Origin: Solea solea
Taxonomy: Eukaryota; Chordata; Actinopteri; Pleuronectiformes; Soleidae
Length of the DNA: 64,000 bases
Assembly (NCBI RefSeq): GCF_958295425.1
Contig: NC_081140.1
Coordinates: forward strand, 14,053,587 to 14,117,586
Direction of reading: 5' to 3'
This document shows positions 54,411 to 64,000 of the stretch, one piece after another (the first letter of the stretch is position 1; every line of letters begins with the position of its first letter). The notes under the pieces were generated by a model. That model did no database searches and was not told the origin of the DNA. It worked only from the letters and a program-made list of their open reading frames with translations. The translations under genes were made by a program, and so were the position numbers.

Positions 54411-55133
54411 GACTCAGAAGCAGACATTAAAGTGGTTCCTGCAGCTAAAGAGCTGTGTCTCCATTTCAATATATTCTATTATTTATTAATACTCTCTATT
54501 CAGTCAATATAGAAAAAAGGTGGCACTACTTCTTCCCTATTACAAATGTATAACCAGACTTTTATAATAATGTTACTGTAGTGAAGTGTTATCAAAAACA
54601 TCTTTTGTATTCTGATGCTCTGCATTATGGTAGAATGTTGGTGTCCCATTTTCTGCCCGTTCCTTTTCCTCGGGGCAGAGCTTTAAATGAGCCTCGGGAC
54701 AGAGCTTTAGGCTACAGTCGAGGTCCTCTTGTGAGGTGCAGGGATACACAGCCTGCGGTGGAGATGTTGAGAAAGTGTGTTTACTCCAACACAAGAGCAG
54801 TTCTACTGTCCCTGCATGTGCTCTTTACGGCTCTGGTACTCTTTGTTGCTCTTTCTTTGCAAGATGAAGCGTGGATGTTTGTCCTCTCTTGTCAGAAAAC
54901 AGTATGCGTGATGGTTTGATGAAAGTTGCCTCTGAAGTTTTGTAATTATTGAATTAGAAAAAGTAAAAAGAAAGATTGGGATTGGGATTTAAAAGGTTTT
55001 TCACAGTGGTCATCATATAGATAGATCATAATAGATGTCATGGTTTGGATGCTCAGGTTCTGCCACAGCTGTGGGTAAATCCTCACATCCTTAACCCGTC
55101 TCTTAGCTAGAGCCAGTGTTGCTCATTTGGATC
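53712..55133. other. Gene-free spacer with (GA)n
   Basis: It contains a GA-rich tract at 54361-54408 and otherwise unique AT-rich DNA. Overlapping open frames at 54573-54919 on both strands contain a short internal repeat (GAGCCTCGGGACAGAGCTTT region) but no recognisable domain. I see nothing supportable as a gene. Confidence 0.5.
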
Positions 55134-55502
55134 AGAAAGGGATTTCCTGGTGTGCATGAGGTTGAAATAGACAGCTTTTATTCTTCTTGTGGAAGCTTAG
55201 AGAGGATGCTGTCACAGCTCCAAAACTTTGGAATGATCTGCCTCTGCACATAAGACAAGCCTCATCCTTGTCTGTTTTAAAATCCCTCCTCACAACCCCA
55301 CCTCTTCTCTTTGGCCTTTGACACTTTGTGAGATGTAGATTTTTTATTTATTTTAATTTGAATTGATTTTTATTGTATGGCTGCTATTTCTTCTTGTGTT
55401 TTTGTATGATTTTTAATTTATTATGTCTTTTATTTATTCTGTACAGCACTTTGGTCGACTGTGGTTTGTTTTAAAGTGCTTAACAAATAAAGTTGGATTG
55501 GA
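55134..55502 (+). repeat. Second LINE 3'-end relic (L2/Rex1-like)
   Basis: About 55195-55310 reads TAPKLWNDLPLHIRQASSLS followed by VLKSLL, again the ORF2 C-terminus. An AT-rich 3' UTR and AATAAAGTTGGATTGGATT follow. It is the same type as the relic at 52081-52478 and is also dead. Confidence 0.75.
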
Positions 55503-56512
55503 TTCTTCACTGTTGCAAATAGACTGCAAACAATGACTGCCTGGGCACATATGTGTATATGCATACACATATATATATATATATATATGAATTATATAGG
55601 GGTGTTCAGTGACCATGAATATGACACAACATTAGTGTCCCACACCAGTGAACCTTCTGCAGAAGTGTAAAATACTGCCATCTGCTGGTATCATTGGAGA
55701 ATACCAATCATTCTTCTCATTCCTTTTTGTGTCAACAATGGGTTTTGTCTGAGCTGTTTGATTATTTACATTTCATTTTCAGAAATGTTAAATCAGTTTC
55801 CTAGCGTGACACAGAAATCTTATTATGCAGAGGAGGAACCTGTTTCCTATACACAAATCTTCAGTGTAAAGAAGACACCCTTTTTCCCCACTTCTGTGGT
55901 CAAGGCTTTTTCCACACATGAATTCTAGCTTGTGATATTTCTGACTAAGTATCTGTGGACAACAAGCATATTCAATGTGTCACTCTGGTTTCTGGACTGA
56001 GCGGTATTGTCCTTTAACTTTGTGGATATTATGATGTAAACGTGTCTGCTCAAGAAAACATAAACCCTGTCTGACTTGGAGGCGTTTGATGGAAAGCCTA
56101 ATCTGAAAGCCATCTGTTCTCAGAGAGTTAATCAGGTGATGTGTCTTTTTATCACTGCACACCAACTGTCTCTGTCTCTGAACTAACTTTTATCAATGCA
56201 CTTCAACTAATTATTGTTGAAGTGTTGATCATTTTAAACGTAAAATAAAGGCCTTCATTTTTCTTTTGGGCCAATTTCTTATTTGAATTTGTTTAGGATT
56301 TGTCTTTATTTATTTATTGACAGGCTATTTTACTAGTGCGTTGTATGATTCTCAGTGGAATGCATTGCAGTGCAAGCATCTATTAAAATCAATTATTAGT
56401 GCCTGCTGCTGCAAAGCTCAGAATTCATTGTCTCACTTTGGACTTCTTACTAAACTAAGACGTTTTTGTCTTATTTTGGACTTCTTACTAAACAATTACT
56501 TTTTTGTCTAAT
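55503..56512. other. Gene-free spacer before the satellite
   Basis: It has a short (AT)n tract near 55567-55588 and unique AT-rich DNA. The last 110 bp hold two imperfect copies of TTTGGACTTCTTACTAAAC that lead straight into the satellite, and may be its original flank or founder. Confidence 0.5.
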
Positions 56513-57020
56513 TTAGTATGTCGTCCAAAATGACCCAAATTGTCATAGTATAGTATGTCGTCCAAAATCAGTCAAAAATGTCATAGTATAGTATGTCGTC
56601 CAAAATCAGTTAAATATGCCATAGTAAAGTATGTCGTCCAAAATTAGTCAAAAATGTCATAGTTTTGTATGTCGTCCAAAATCAGTCAAATATGCCATAG
56701 TATAGTATGTCGTCCAAAATCAGTCAAAAATGTAATAGTATAGTATGTCGTCAAAAATTAGTCAAAAATGTCATAGTATAGTATGTCGTCCAAAATTAGT
56801 CAAAAATGCCATAGTAAAGTAGGTCGTCCAAAATCTGCCAAAAAAGTCATAATATAGTATGTCGTCCAAAATCAGTCAAAAATGTCATAGTAAAGTATGT
56901 CGTCCAAAATCAGTCAAAAATGTCATAGTATAGTATGTTGTCCAAAATTAGTAAAAAATGCCATAGTATAGTATGTCGTCCAAAATCAGTGAAAAATGTC
57001 ATAGTATAACTATGTCGTCC

Positions 57021-57150
57021 AAAATGACCCAAAGAAGTCTTCAATATTGGTCTGCTGTGGGAATTGAACCAGATGACATTAAGTGCTATTGTTTAAAGGG
57101 TGGCATCACAAACCACTCAGCCAACGGAAACTGTAGACTGTAGTATTGAA
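57021..57150 (-). repeat. tRNA-like module in the satellite, copy 1
   Basis: On the minus strand the A-box-like TGGCTGAGTGG (57113-57123) is followed by the B-box-like GGTTCAATTCC (57060-57070). The spacing of about 42 nt suits a long-variable-arm (Ser/Leu-like) tRNA. The T stem and acceptor stem do not pair well, so this is a tRNA-derived relic rather than a working tRNA gene. Confidence 0.65.
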
Positions 57151-57340
57151 AATCAGTCAAAAATGTCATAGTAAAGTATGTCGTCCAAAATCAGTGAAAA
57201 ATGTCATAGTATAGTATGTCGTCCAAAATTAGTCAAAAATGCCATAGTATAGTATGTTGTCCAAAATTAGTCAAAAAAATGCCATAGTATAGTATGTCGT
57301 CCAAAATCAGTGAAAAATGTCATAGTATAGTATGTCGTCC

Positions 57341-57470
57341 AAAATGACCCAAAGAAGTCTTCAATATTGGTCTGCTGTGGGAATTGAACCAGATGACATT
57401 AAGTGCTATTGTTTAAAGGGTGGCATCACAAACCACTCAGCCAATGGAAACTGTAGACTGTAGTATTGAA
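57341..57470 (-). repeat. tRNA-like module in the satellite, copy 2
   Basis: Nearly identical to copy 1, exactly 320 bp downstream, with the same A and B boxes. The intervening monomers are also duplicated, which indicates a recent 320-bp segmental duplication. Confidence 0.65.
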
Positions 57471-58372
57471 AATCAGTCAAAAATGTCATAGTAAAGTATG
57501 TCGTCCAAAATCAGTGAAAAATGTCATAGTATAGTATGTCGTCCAAAATTAGTCAAAAATGCCATAGTATAGTATGTTGTCCAAAATTAGTCAAAAAAAT
57601 GCCATAGTATAGCATGTCGTCCAAAATCAGTAAAAAATGCCATAGTATAGTATGTCTTCCAAAATCTGCCAAAAAGTCATAGTATACTATGTCGTCCAAA
57701 ATCAGTCAAAAATCTAATAGTATAGTATGTCGTCCAAAATTAGTCAAAAATGCCATAGTATAGTATGTCGTCCAAAATTAGTCAAAAATGTCATAGTATA
57801 GTATGTTGTCCAAAATCAGTCAAAAATGTCATAGTATAGTATGTCGTCCAAAATCAGTCAAAAATGTCATAGTATAGTATGTTGTCCAAAATCAGTCAAA
57901 TATGCCATAGTAAAGTATGTCGTCCAAAATTAGTCAAAAATGTAATAGTTTTGTATGTCGTCCAAAATCAGTCAAATATGCCATAGTATAGTATGTCGTC
58001 CAAAATCAGTCAAAAATGTAATAGTATAGTATGTCGTCCAAAATTAGTCAAAAATGTCATAGTATAGTATGTCGTCCAAAATTAGTCAAAAATGCCATAG
58101 TATAGTATGTCGTCCAAAATTAGTCAAAAATGTCATAGTATAGTATGTTGTCCAAAATCAGTCAAAAATGTCATAGTATAGTATGCCGTCCAAAATTAGA
58201 CAAAAATGCCATAGTATAGTATGTTGTCCAAAATCAGTCAAAAATGTCATAGTATAGTATGCCGTCCAAAATTAGACAAAAATGCCATAGTATAGTATGT
58301 CGTGCAAAATTAGTCAAAAATGCCATAATACAGTATGTCGTCCAAAATCAGTGAAAAATGTCATAGTCGTCC

Positions 58373-58500
58373 AAAATGACCCAAAGAAGTCTTCAATATT
58401 TGTCTGCTGTGGGAATTGAACCAGATGACATTAAGTGCTATTGTTTAAAGGGTGGCATCACAAACCACTCAGCCATTGGAAACTGTAGACTGTAGTATTC
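58373..58500 (-). repeat. tRNA-like module in the satellite, copy 3
   Basis: Same module with few changes (CAATATTTGTCTGC and CAGCCATTGG variants). Both pol III box motifs are kept on the minus strand. A truncated monomer lies immediately upstream. Confidence 0.65.
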
Positions 58501-60172
58501 AAAATCAGTCAAAAATGTCATAGTAAAGTATGTAGTCCAAAATCAGTCAAAAATGTCATAGTATAGTATGCCGTCCAAAATTAGTCAAAAATGCCATAGT
58601 ATAGTATGCCGTGCAAAATTAGTCAAAAATGCCATAATGTAGTATGTCGTCCAAAATAAGTCAAATATGCCATAGTATAGTATGTCGTCCAAAATCAGTC
58701 AAATATGCCATAGTAAAGTATGTCGTCCAAAATTAGTCAAAAATGTCATAGTTTTGTATGTCGTCCAAAATCAGTCAAATATGCCATAGTATAGTATGTC
58801 GTCCAAAATCAGTCAAAAATGTAATAGTATAGTATGTCGTCCAAAATTAGTCAAAAATGTCATAGTATAGTATGTCGTCCAAAATTAGTCAAAAATGCCA
58901 TAGTATAGTAGGTCGTCCAAAATCTACCAAAAAAGTCATAATATAGTATGTCGTCCAAAATCAGTCAAAAATGTCATAGTAAAGTATGTCGTCCGAAATC
59001 AGTCAAAAATGCCATAGTATAGTATGTCGTCCAAAATAAGTCGAATATGCCATAGTATAGTATGTCGTCCAAAATTTGTAAAAAATGTCATAGTATAATA
59101 TGTCGTCCAAAATTAGTCAAAAATGCCATAGTATAGTATGTCGTCCAAAATTAGTCAAAAATATCATAGTATAGTATGTTGTCCAAAATCAGTCAAAAAT
59201 GTCATAGTATAGTATGTCGTCCAAAATCAGTCAAAAATGTAATAGTATAGTATGTTGTCCAAAATTAGTCAAAAATATCATAGTATAGTATGTCGTGCAA
59301 AATCAGTCAAATATGCCATAGTAAAGTATGTCGTCCAAAATTAGTCAAAAATGTCATAGTTTTGTATGTCGTCCAAAATCAGTCAAATATGCCATAGTAT
59401 AGTATGTCGTCCAAAATCAGTCAAAAATGTAATAGTATAGTATGTCGTCCAAAATTAGTCAAAAATGCCATAGTATAGTATGTCGTCCAAAATTAGTCAA
59501 AAATGTCATAGTATAGTATGTTGTCCAAAATCAGTCAAAAATGTCATAGTATAGTATGTCGTCCAAAATTTGTCAAAAATGCCATAGTATAGTATGTCGT
59601 GCAAAATCAGTCAAAAATGCCATAGTATAGTATGTCGTCCAAAATAAGTCAAATATGCCATAGTATAGTATGTCGTCCAAAATTAGTCAAAAATGTCATA
59701 GTATAGTATGTCGTACAATATCAGTCAAATAAGTCATAGTAAAGTATGTCGTCCAAAATTAGTCAAATAAGTCATAGAATAGTATGTCGTCCAAAATTAG
59801 TCAAAAAATGCCATAGTATAGTATGTCGTCCAAAATTTGTCATAAAAAGCCATAGTATAGCATGTCGTCCAAAATCAGTCAAAAATGCCATAGTATAGTA
59901 TGTCTTCCAAGATCTGCCAAAAAAGTCATAGTATAGTATGTCGTCCAAAATCAGTCAAAAATGTCATAGTATAGTATAGTCCAAAATTAGTCAAAAATGC
60001 CATAGTATAGTATGTCGTCCAAAATTAGTCAAAAATGTCATAGTATAGTATGTTGTCCAAAATCAGTCAAAAATGTCATAGTATAGTATGTCGTCCAAAA
60101 TTTGTCAAAAATGCCATAGTATAGTATGTCGTGCAAAATCAGTCAAAATTGTCATAGTATAGTATGTCGTCC

Positions 60173-60300
60173 AAAATGACCCAAAAAAGTGTTCAATATT
60201 TGTCTGCTCTGGGAATTGAACCAGATGACTTTAAGGGTTATTGTTTAAAGGGTGGCATCACAAACCACTCAGCCAACGGAAACTGTAGACTGTAGTATAC
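60173..60300 (-). repeat. tRNA-like module in the satellite, copy 4
   Basis: A more diverged copy (AAAAAAGTGTTCAATATTTG, ACTTTAAGGGTTATTG). The A box TGGCTGAGTGG and B box GGTTCAATTCC are unchanged on the minus strand. Confidence 0.65.
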
Positions 60301-60375
60301 AAAATCTTCAAAAATGTCATAGTATAGTATGTCGTCCAAAATCAGTCAAAAATGTCATAGTATAGTATGTCGTCC

Positions 60376-60502
60376 AAAATGACCCAAAAAAGTCTTGTTT
60401 ATTTGTCTGCTGTGGGAATTGAACCAGATGACTTTAAGGGCTATTGTTTAAAGGGTGGCATCACAAACCACTCAGCCAACGGAAACTGTAGACTGTAGTA
60501 TT
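60376..60502 (-). repeat. tRNA-like module in the satellite, copy 5
   Basis: Closest to copy 4 (ACTTTAAGGGCTATTG) and about 203 bp after it. Both box motifs are again intact on the minus strand. Confidence 0.65.
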
Positions 60503-61852
60503 CAAAATCTTCAAAAATGTCATAGTAAAGTATGTCGTCCAAAATCAGTCAAAAATATCATAGTATAGTAGGTCATCCAAAATTTGTCAAAAATGCCATA
60601 GTATAGTAGGTCGTCCAAAATCTGCCAAAAAAGTCATAGTATAGTATGTCGTCCAAAATCAGTCAAAAATGTCATAGTAAAGTATGTCGTCCGAAATCAG
60701 TCAAAAATGTCATAGTAAAGTATGTCGTCCGAAATCAGTCAAAAATGTCATAGTATAGTATGTCGTCCAAAATCGGTCAAAAATGTCATAGTATAGTATG
60801 TTGTCCAAAATTAGTCAAAAATGTCATAGTATAGTATGTCGTCCAAAATCAGTCAAAAATGTCATAGTAAAGTATGTCGTCCGAAATCAGTCAAAAATGC
60901 CATAGTATAGTATGTCGTCCAAAATAAGTCGAATATGCCATAGTATAGTATGTCGTCCAAAATTAGTAAAAAATGTCATAGTATAGTATGTTGTCCAAAA
61001 TTAGTCAAAAATGTCATAGTATAGTATGTCGTCCAAAATCAGTCAAAAATGTCATAGTAAAGTATGTCGTCCGAAATCAGTCAAAAATGCCATAGTATAG
61101 TATGTCGTCCAAAATAAGTCGAATATGCCATAGTATAGTATGTCGTCCAAAATTAGTAGAAAATGTCATAGTATAATATGTCGTCCAAAATAAGTCAAAT
61201 AGGCCATAGTATAGTATGTCGTCCAAAATTAGTAAAAAATGTCATAGTATAATATGTCGTCCAAAATCAGTGAAAAATGTCATAGTATAGTATGTCGTCC
61301 AAAATCAGTCAAAAATGTCATAGTATAGTATGTCGTCCAAAATCAGTCAAAAATGTCATAGTATAGTATGTCGTCCAAAATCAGTCAAAAATGTCATAGT
61401 ATAGTATGTTGTCCAAAATCAGTCAAAAATGTCATAGTATAGTATGTCGTCCAAAATCAGTCAAAAATGTCATAGTATAGTATGTTGTCCAAAATCAGTC
61501 AAATATGCCATAGTAAAGTATGTCGTCCAAAATTAGTCAAAAATGTCATAGTAAAGTATGTCTTCCGAAATCAGTGAAAAATGTCATAGTATAGTATGTC
61601 GTCCAAAATCAGTCAAAAATGTCATAGTATAGTATGTCGTCCAAAATTAGTCAAAAATGTCATAGTATAGTATGTCGTCCGAAATCAGTCAAAAATGTCA
61701 TAGTATAGTATGTCGTCCAAAATCAGTCAAAAAAGTCATAGTATAGTATGTCGTCCAAAATAAGTCAAATAAGTCATAGAATACTATGTCGTCCAAAATT
61801 AGTCAAAAAATGCCATAGTATAGTATGTCGTCCAAAATCAGTCAAAAATGTA

Positions 61853-63932
61853 GAACCAGAACAAATCAGAGTTATTTTAATTGGAGACTGAGAAGGTGGA
61901 TGTTTTCCCTGTGACAGACTCTTGTACTGTGCTTGTTGCCCAGTATCAGCTAGTACAGGCTGTAGTCTTTCCCTCTGACCTTCAAAGGCTAAGCAGTACA
62001 GAAAATGGTTCAGTGAAAATGTGAAAGTATCGTCTCTGCGTCTGTTCCATCACAGCTTCGGCACGGAGTGCTGAGAGAATTTACCATGAACGTAATAATC
62101 TGAATTTAAGTTGTACACAGGAATGAGTCACCCATGGCATGCACACTATAAACCATAAATGCTTTACTAATTCAGGGAGGAGGATATTACAGATTAGACA
62201 CACACACACACACACACACACGCCATACATGATTGTGGATGAATGCAATTACACTTTTGTTATGTAAACGAGTGAACTGTCGACTCACCTGAGGGATTCA
62301 TCTGCATGATGAGACCATTTGCTCTTTAACTTACCATTAACATTAACATTAACTTAACATTTGCGCTGTCAGAAGCCAAATTCATATGTCAACGAAGTGT
62401 CATTCTCCTTTTGTAAGTATTTTTTATTCACATGGCTTAGGCTGTAAATATTAAATGTATTAAATAATTCACTTGTTTGCTGGGATAGCATGACAGTGCA
62501 ATATTATCTCTGTTGCATTGTCATATTTGTTGACTTCCTTTTAATCAGAGGATTAGGTAGGATAATCTCTCTCACACAATATAAGGCCTATAGGTTAATA
62601 TACCAGGTTATATGCCTTAAATGTTACGTAATCTTTAATGTGAGCTCCATGTATAGATGTAACATACAAAGTGTACATTTGTGTTTGAACAATTTTGTGC
62701 ATAAAAGTAAAAACTAGAACATTTATGTCTTCCACTATATTATCTTAAGTTAATTTAATGATTAAGAGTGTGAGTGTTTCTGGAAATAAATTAAAGCAAA
62801 TGTAATATTTTTAAAAAGAGCTGTGAGTTGAAAATGCTTTGATTTAAAGGTTAGTGTTACTAACTGCGTTTCATATAAAACACACTTCAGTGCGCGTGAC
62901 AGTCGCAGGGCTGGTGTGTCAGTTTAGCAGCACTAATTACACGGAGCTCCACAGAGCGTGAACGTGTGATGTACGGCACAGCACGGTGAGAGTGACTGAG
63001 AGGAGTGTGGGACACGTTGTTCCTGTGTGTGCTAAGTCACACTCGAAGGAGGTCAGAAGTGTGACAGAATAAAACAGAGTACATGGCACATGTCTTTAGC
63101 ACAAGCTTGGAGATTAGATGGCCTGCTCTTTCTGTCCTTGGGCGAGACACTGAACCCCATAATCCCAGCCCTATTGAGACTGAACCTTGTTCTTTACCTG
63201 ATGTCATACGTAAAAAACAAACAATAAATGTTCTTTATATGATTAAATCCCCCATGCCTACTCACCAGCAACAAAAGCAGTTTAAACCCCCACACCCATT
63301 GTCTCCTCATTCACCGTCTGTTAATCTCTTCAGTATTTCCTCTCCCTTCTTCACCTCTCTGTCCATCCCAGTGTTTCTCCTCCAATGACAGATGTTTCAC
63401 AAAGAAGAGGAACATCTGGCTGCTGTGGGGCTGTTTATTCACCCCCCCCCCCCGCTATCCCTAACCTCTTTTCTCCCATCTGTTTTCTGTTTCTCTGATT
63501 CAAGATTCAAGATATTTATTTGTCATATGCACAGTGACACACAGCAGTGAAATGCTTACCTTGCGACCTTCCTCCACTCAAATAGAAAGAAATATACAAA
63601 GTTAACAAAGTGTGGCCTAAAATAAATATTAACAGAGTGAGGACTAAATTCATTATTAAGAATACAGGGAGATGCAGGTGAGGCAATGATACAGTGGTTG
63701 CAGATGAAGACCCCTATTTTACCCATATAGAAATACAAATGTAATCCTCTTCTTGGTAATGACTTTTGTGACATAGGTGTGACATCATGTGCACTTGATG
63801 CTGTACGTCCTCAAGCAAAGGTTCAGAGGTTTTGGACGATTGTTAGTCTGTAATCCCGGCAGACCTGCAGCTCTGCACGTTACACCAGGATGTCCTGTCT
63901 GCCTGCATCCAATCAGTCACTGCACCGGGATG

Positions 63933-63970
<38 letters not shown>

Positions 63971-64000
63971 ATAGTGGAGGGATTACCGGGAGAATCTATG
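61853..64000. other. Gene-free right end with simple repeats and SINE pieces
   Basis: It contains (CA)n near 62197-62221, a C-run near 63440-63453, and (GAT)n at 63930-63970. Two common fish repeat fragments are seen: TGTCCTTGGGCGAGACACTG near 63134-63155, and ATTTATTTGTCATATGCACA with following text near 63500-63680. No gene could be supported. Confidence 0.55.

Larger units (their letters stand above)
56513..61852 (+). repeat. 5.3-kb satellite array of 38-bp monomers
   Basis: The array consists of a 38-bp unit (GTATGTCGTCCAAAATCAGT then CAAAAATGTCATAGTATA), repeated about 120 times. The spacing was checked directly, for example TGTCGTCC at 61331 and 61369. Variants fall into recurring types (ATCAGT/ATTAGT, TGTCATAG/TGCCATAG/TGTAATAG, TATAG/TAAAG/TTTTG). 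Five interruptions of about 130 bp carry a tRNA-like module. There is no coding potential. Confidence 0.97.

Noticed and set aside
54573..54919. Overlapping open frames on both strands
   Set aside because: Neither shows a domain; a short internal duplication explains the repeated residues.
57021..60502. Functional tRNA genes
   Set aside because: The A and B boxes are present but the T stem and acceptor stem do not pair properly and no convincing anticodon arm is visible.
56513..61852. CRISPR-like regular repeat array
   Set aside because: Repeats are directly adjacent without unique spacers, in a vertebrate genome; it is satellite DNA.

Overview
This window is vertebrate nuclear DNA, almost certainly from a ray-finned (teleost, probably percomorph) fish. 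All four genes are split into many small GT-AG exons. The introns and spacers carry typical fish repeats: long (GT)n, (GATA)n and (AT)n tracts, LINE 3'-end relics, SINE-like pieces and short hAT-type elements with intact 8-bp target duplications. I saw no operons, CRISPR arrays or bacterial signals. Exon models were built by hand from reading frame, splice phase and remembered family homology. No alignment or search was run.

Layout: (1) 1-19472, + strand: the 3' two thirds of fchsd2 (F-BAR plus two SH3 domains; the 5' exons lie left of the window). Its 3' UTR may run to about 23450. (2) 23712-32665, +: a complete 10-exon NWD2-like gene of about 1702 residues: DUF4062-like N-terminus, NACHT ATPase, WD40 propellers in one 3.1-kb last exon. 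(3) 33517-44334, +: a complete 23-exon small-HERC ubiquitin ligase gene (7-blade RCC1-like domain plus HECT, about 1023 residues), closest in size and tail to the interferon-linked HERC5/6 type. (4) 46136-49609, -: a complete 8-exon yif1b gene (ER-Golgi membrane protein, 305 residues), tail-to-tail with the HERC gene. (5) 49610-64000: no supportable gene. It holds LINE and SINE relics, a 408-bp foldback element, and a 5.3-kb satellite of 38-bp monomers (56513-61852) that carries five embedded copies of a tRNA-like module.

How the genes relate: fchsd2 (membrane remodelling in endocytosis) and yif1b (early secretory traffic) are housekeeping-type genes. Between them sit two genes of types linked to innate immunity, a STAND-type NTPase and a HERC ligase. 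They are only 851 bp apart, and three interferon-response-like motifs lie in the gap. Whether they are co-regulated is a hypothesis. The most unusual structures are the tRNA-like modules inside the satellite and the Cys/His-rich insertion inside the NACHT domain.
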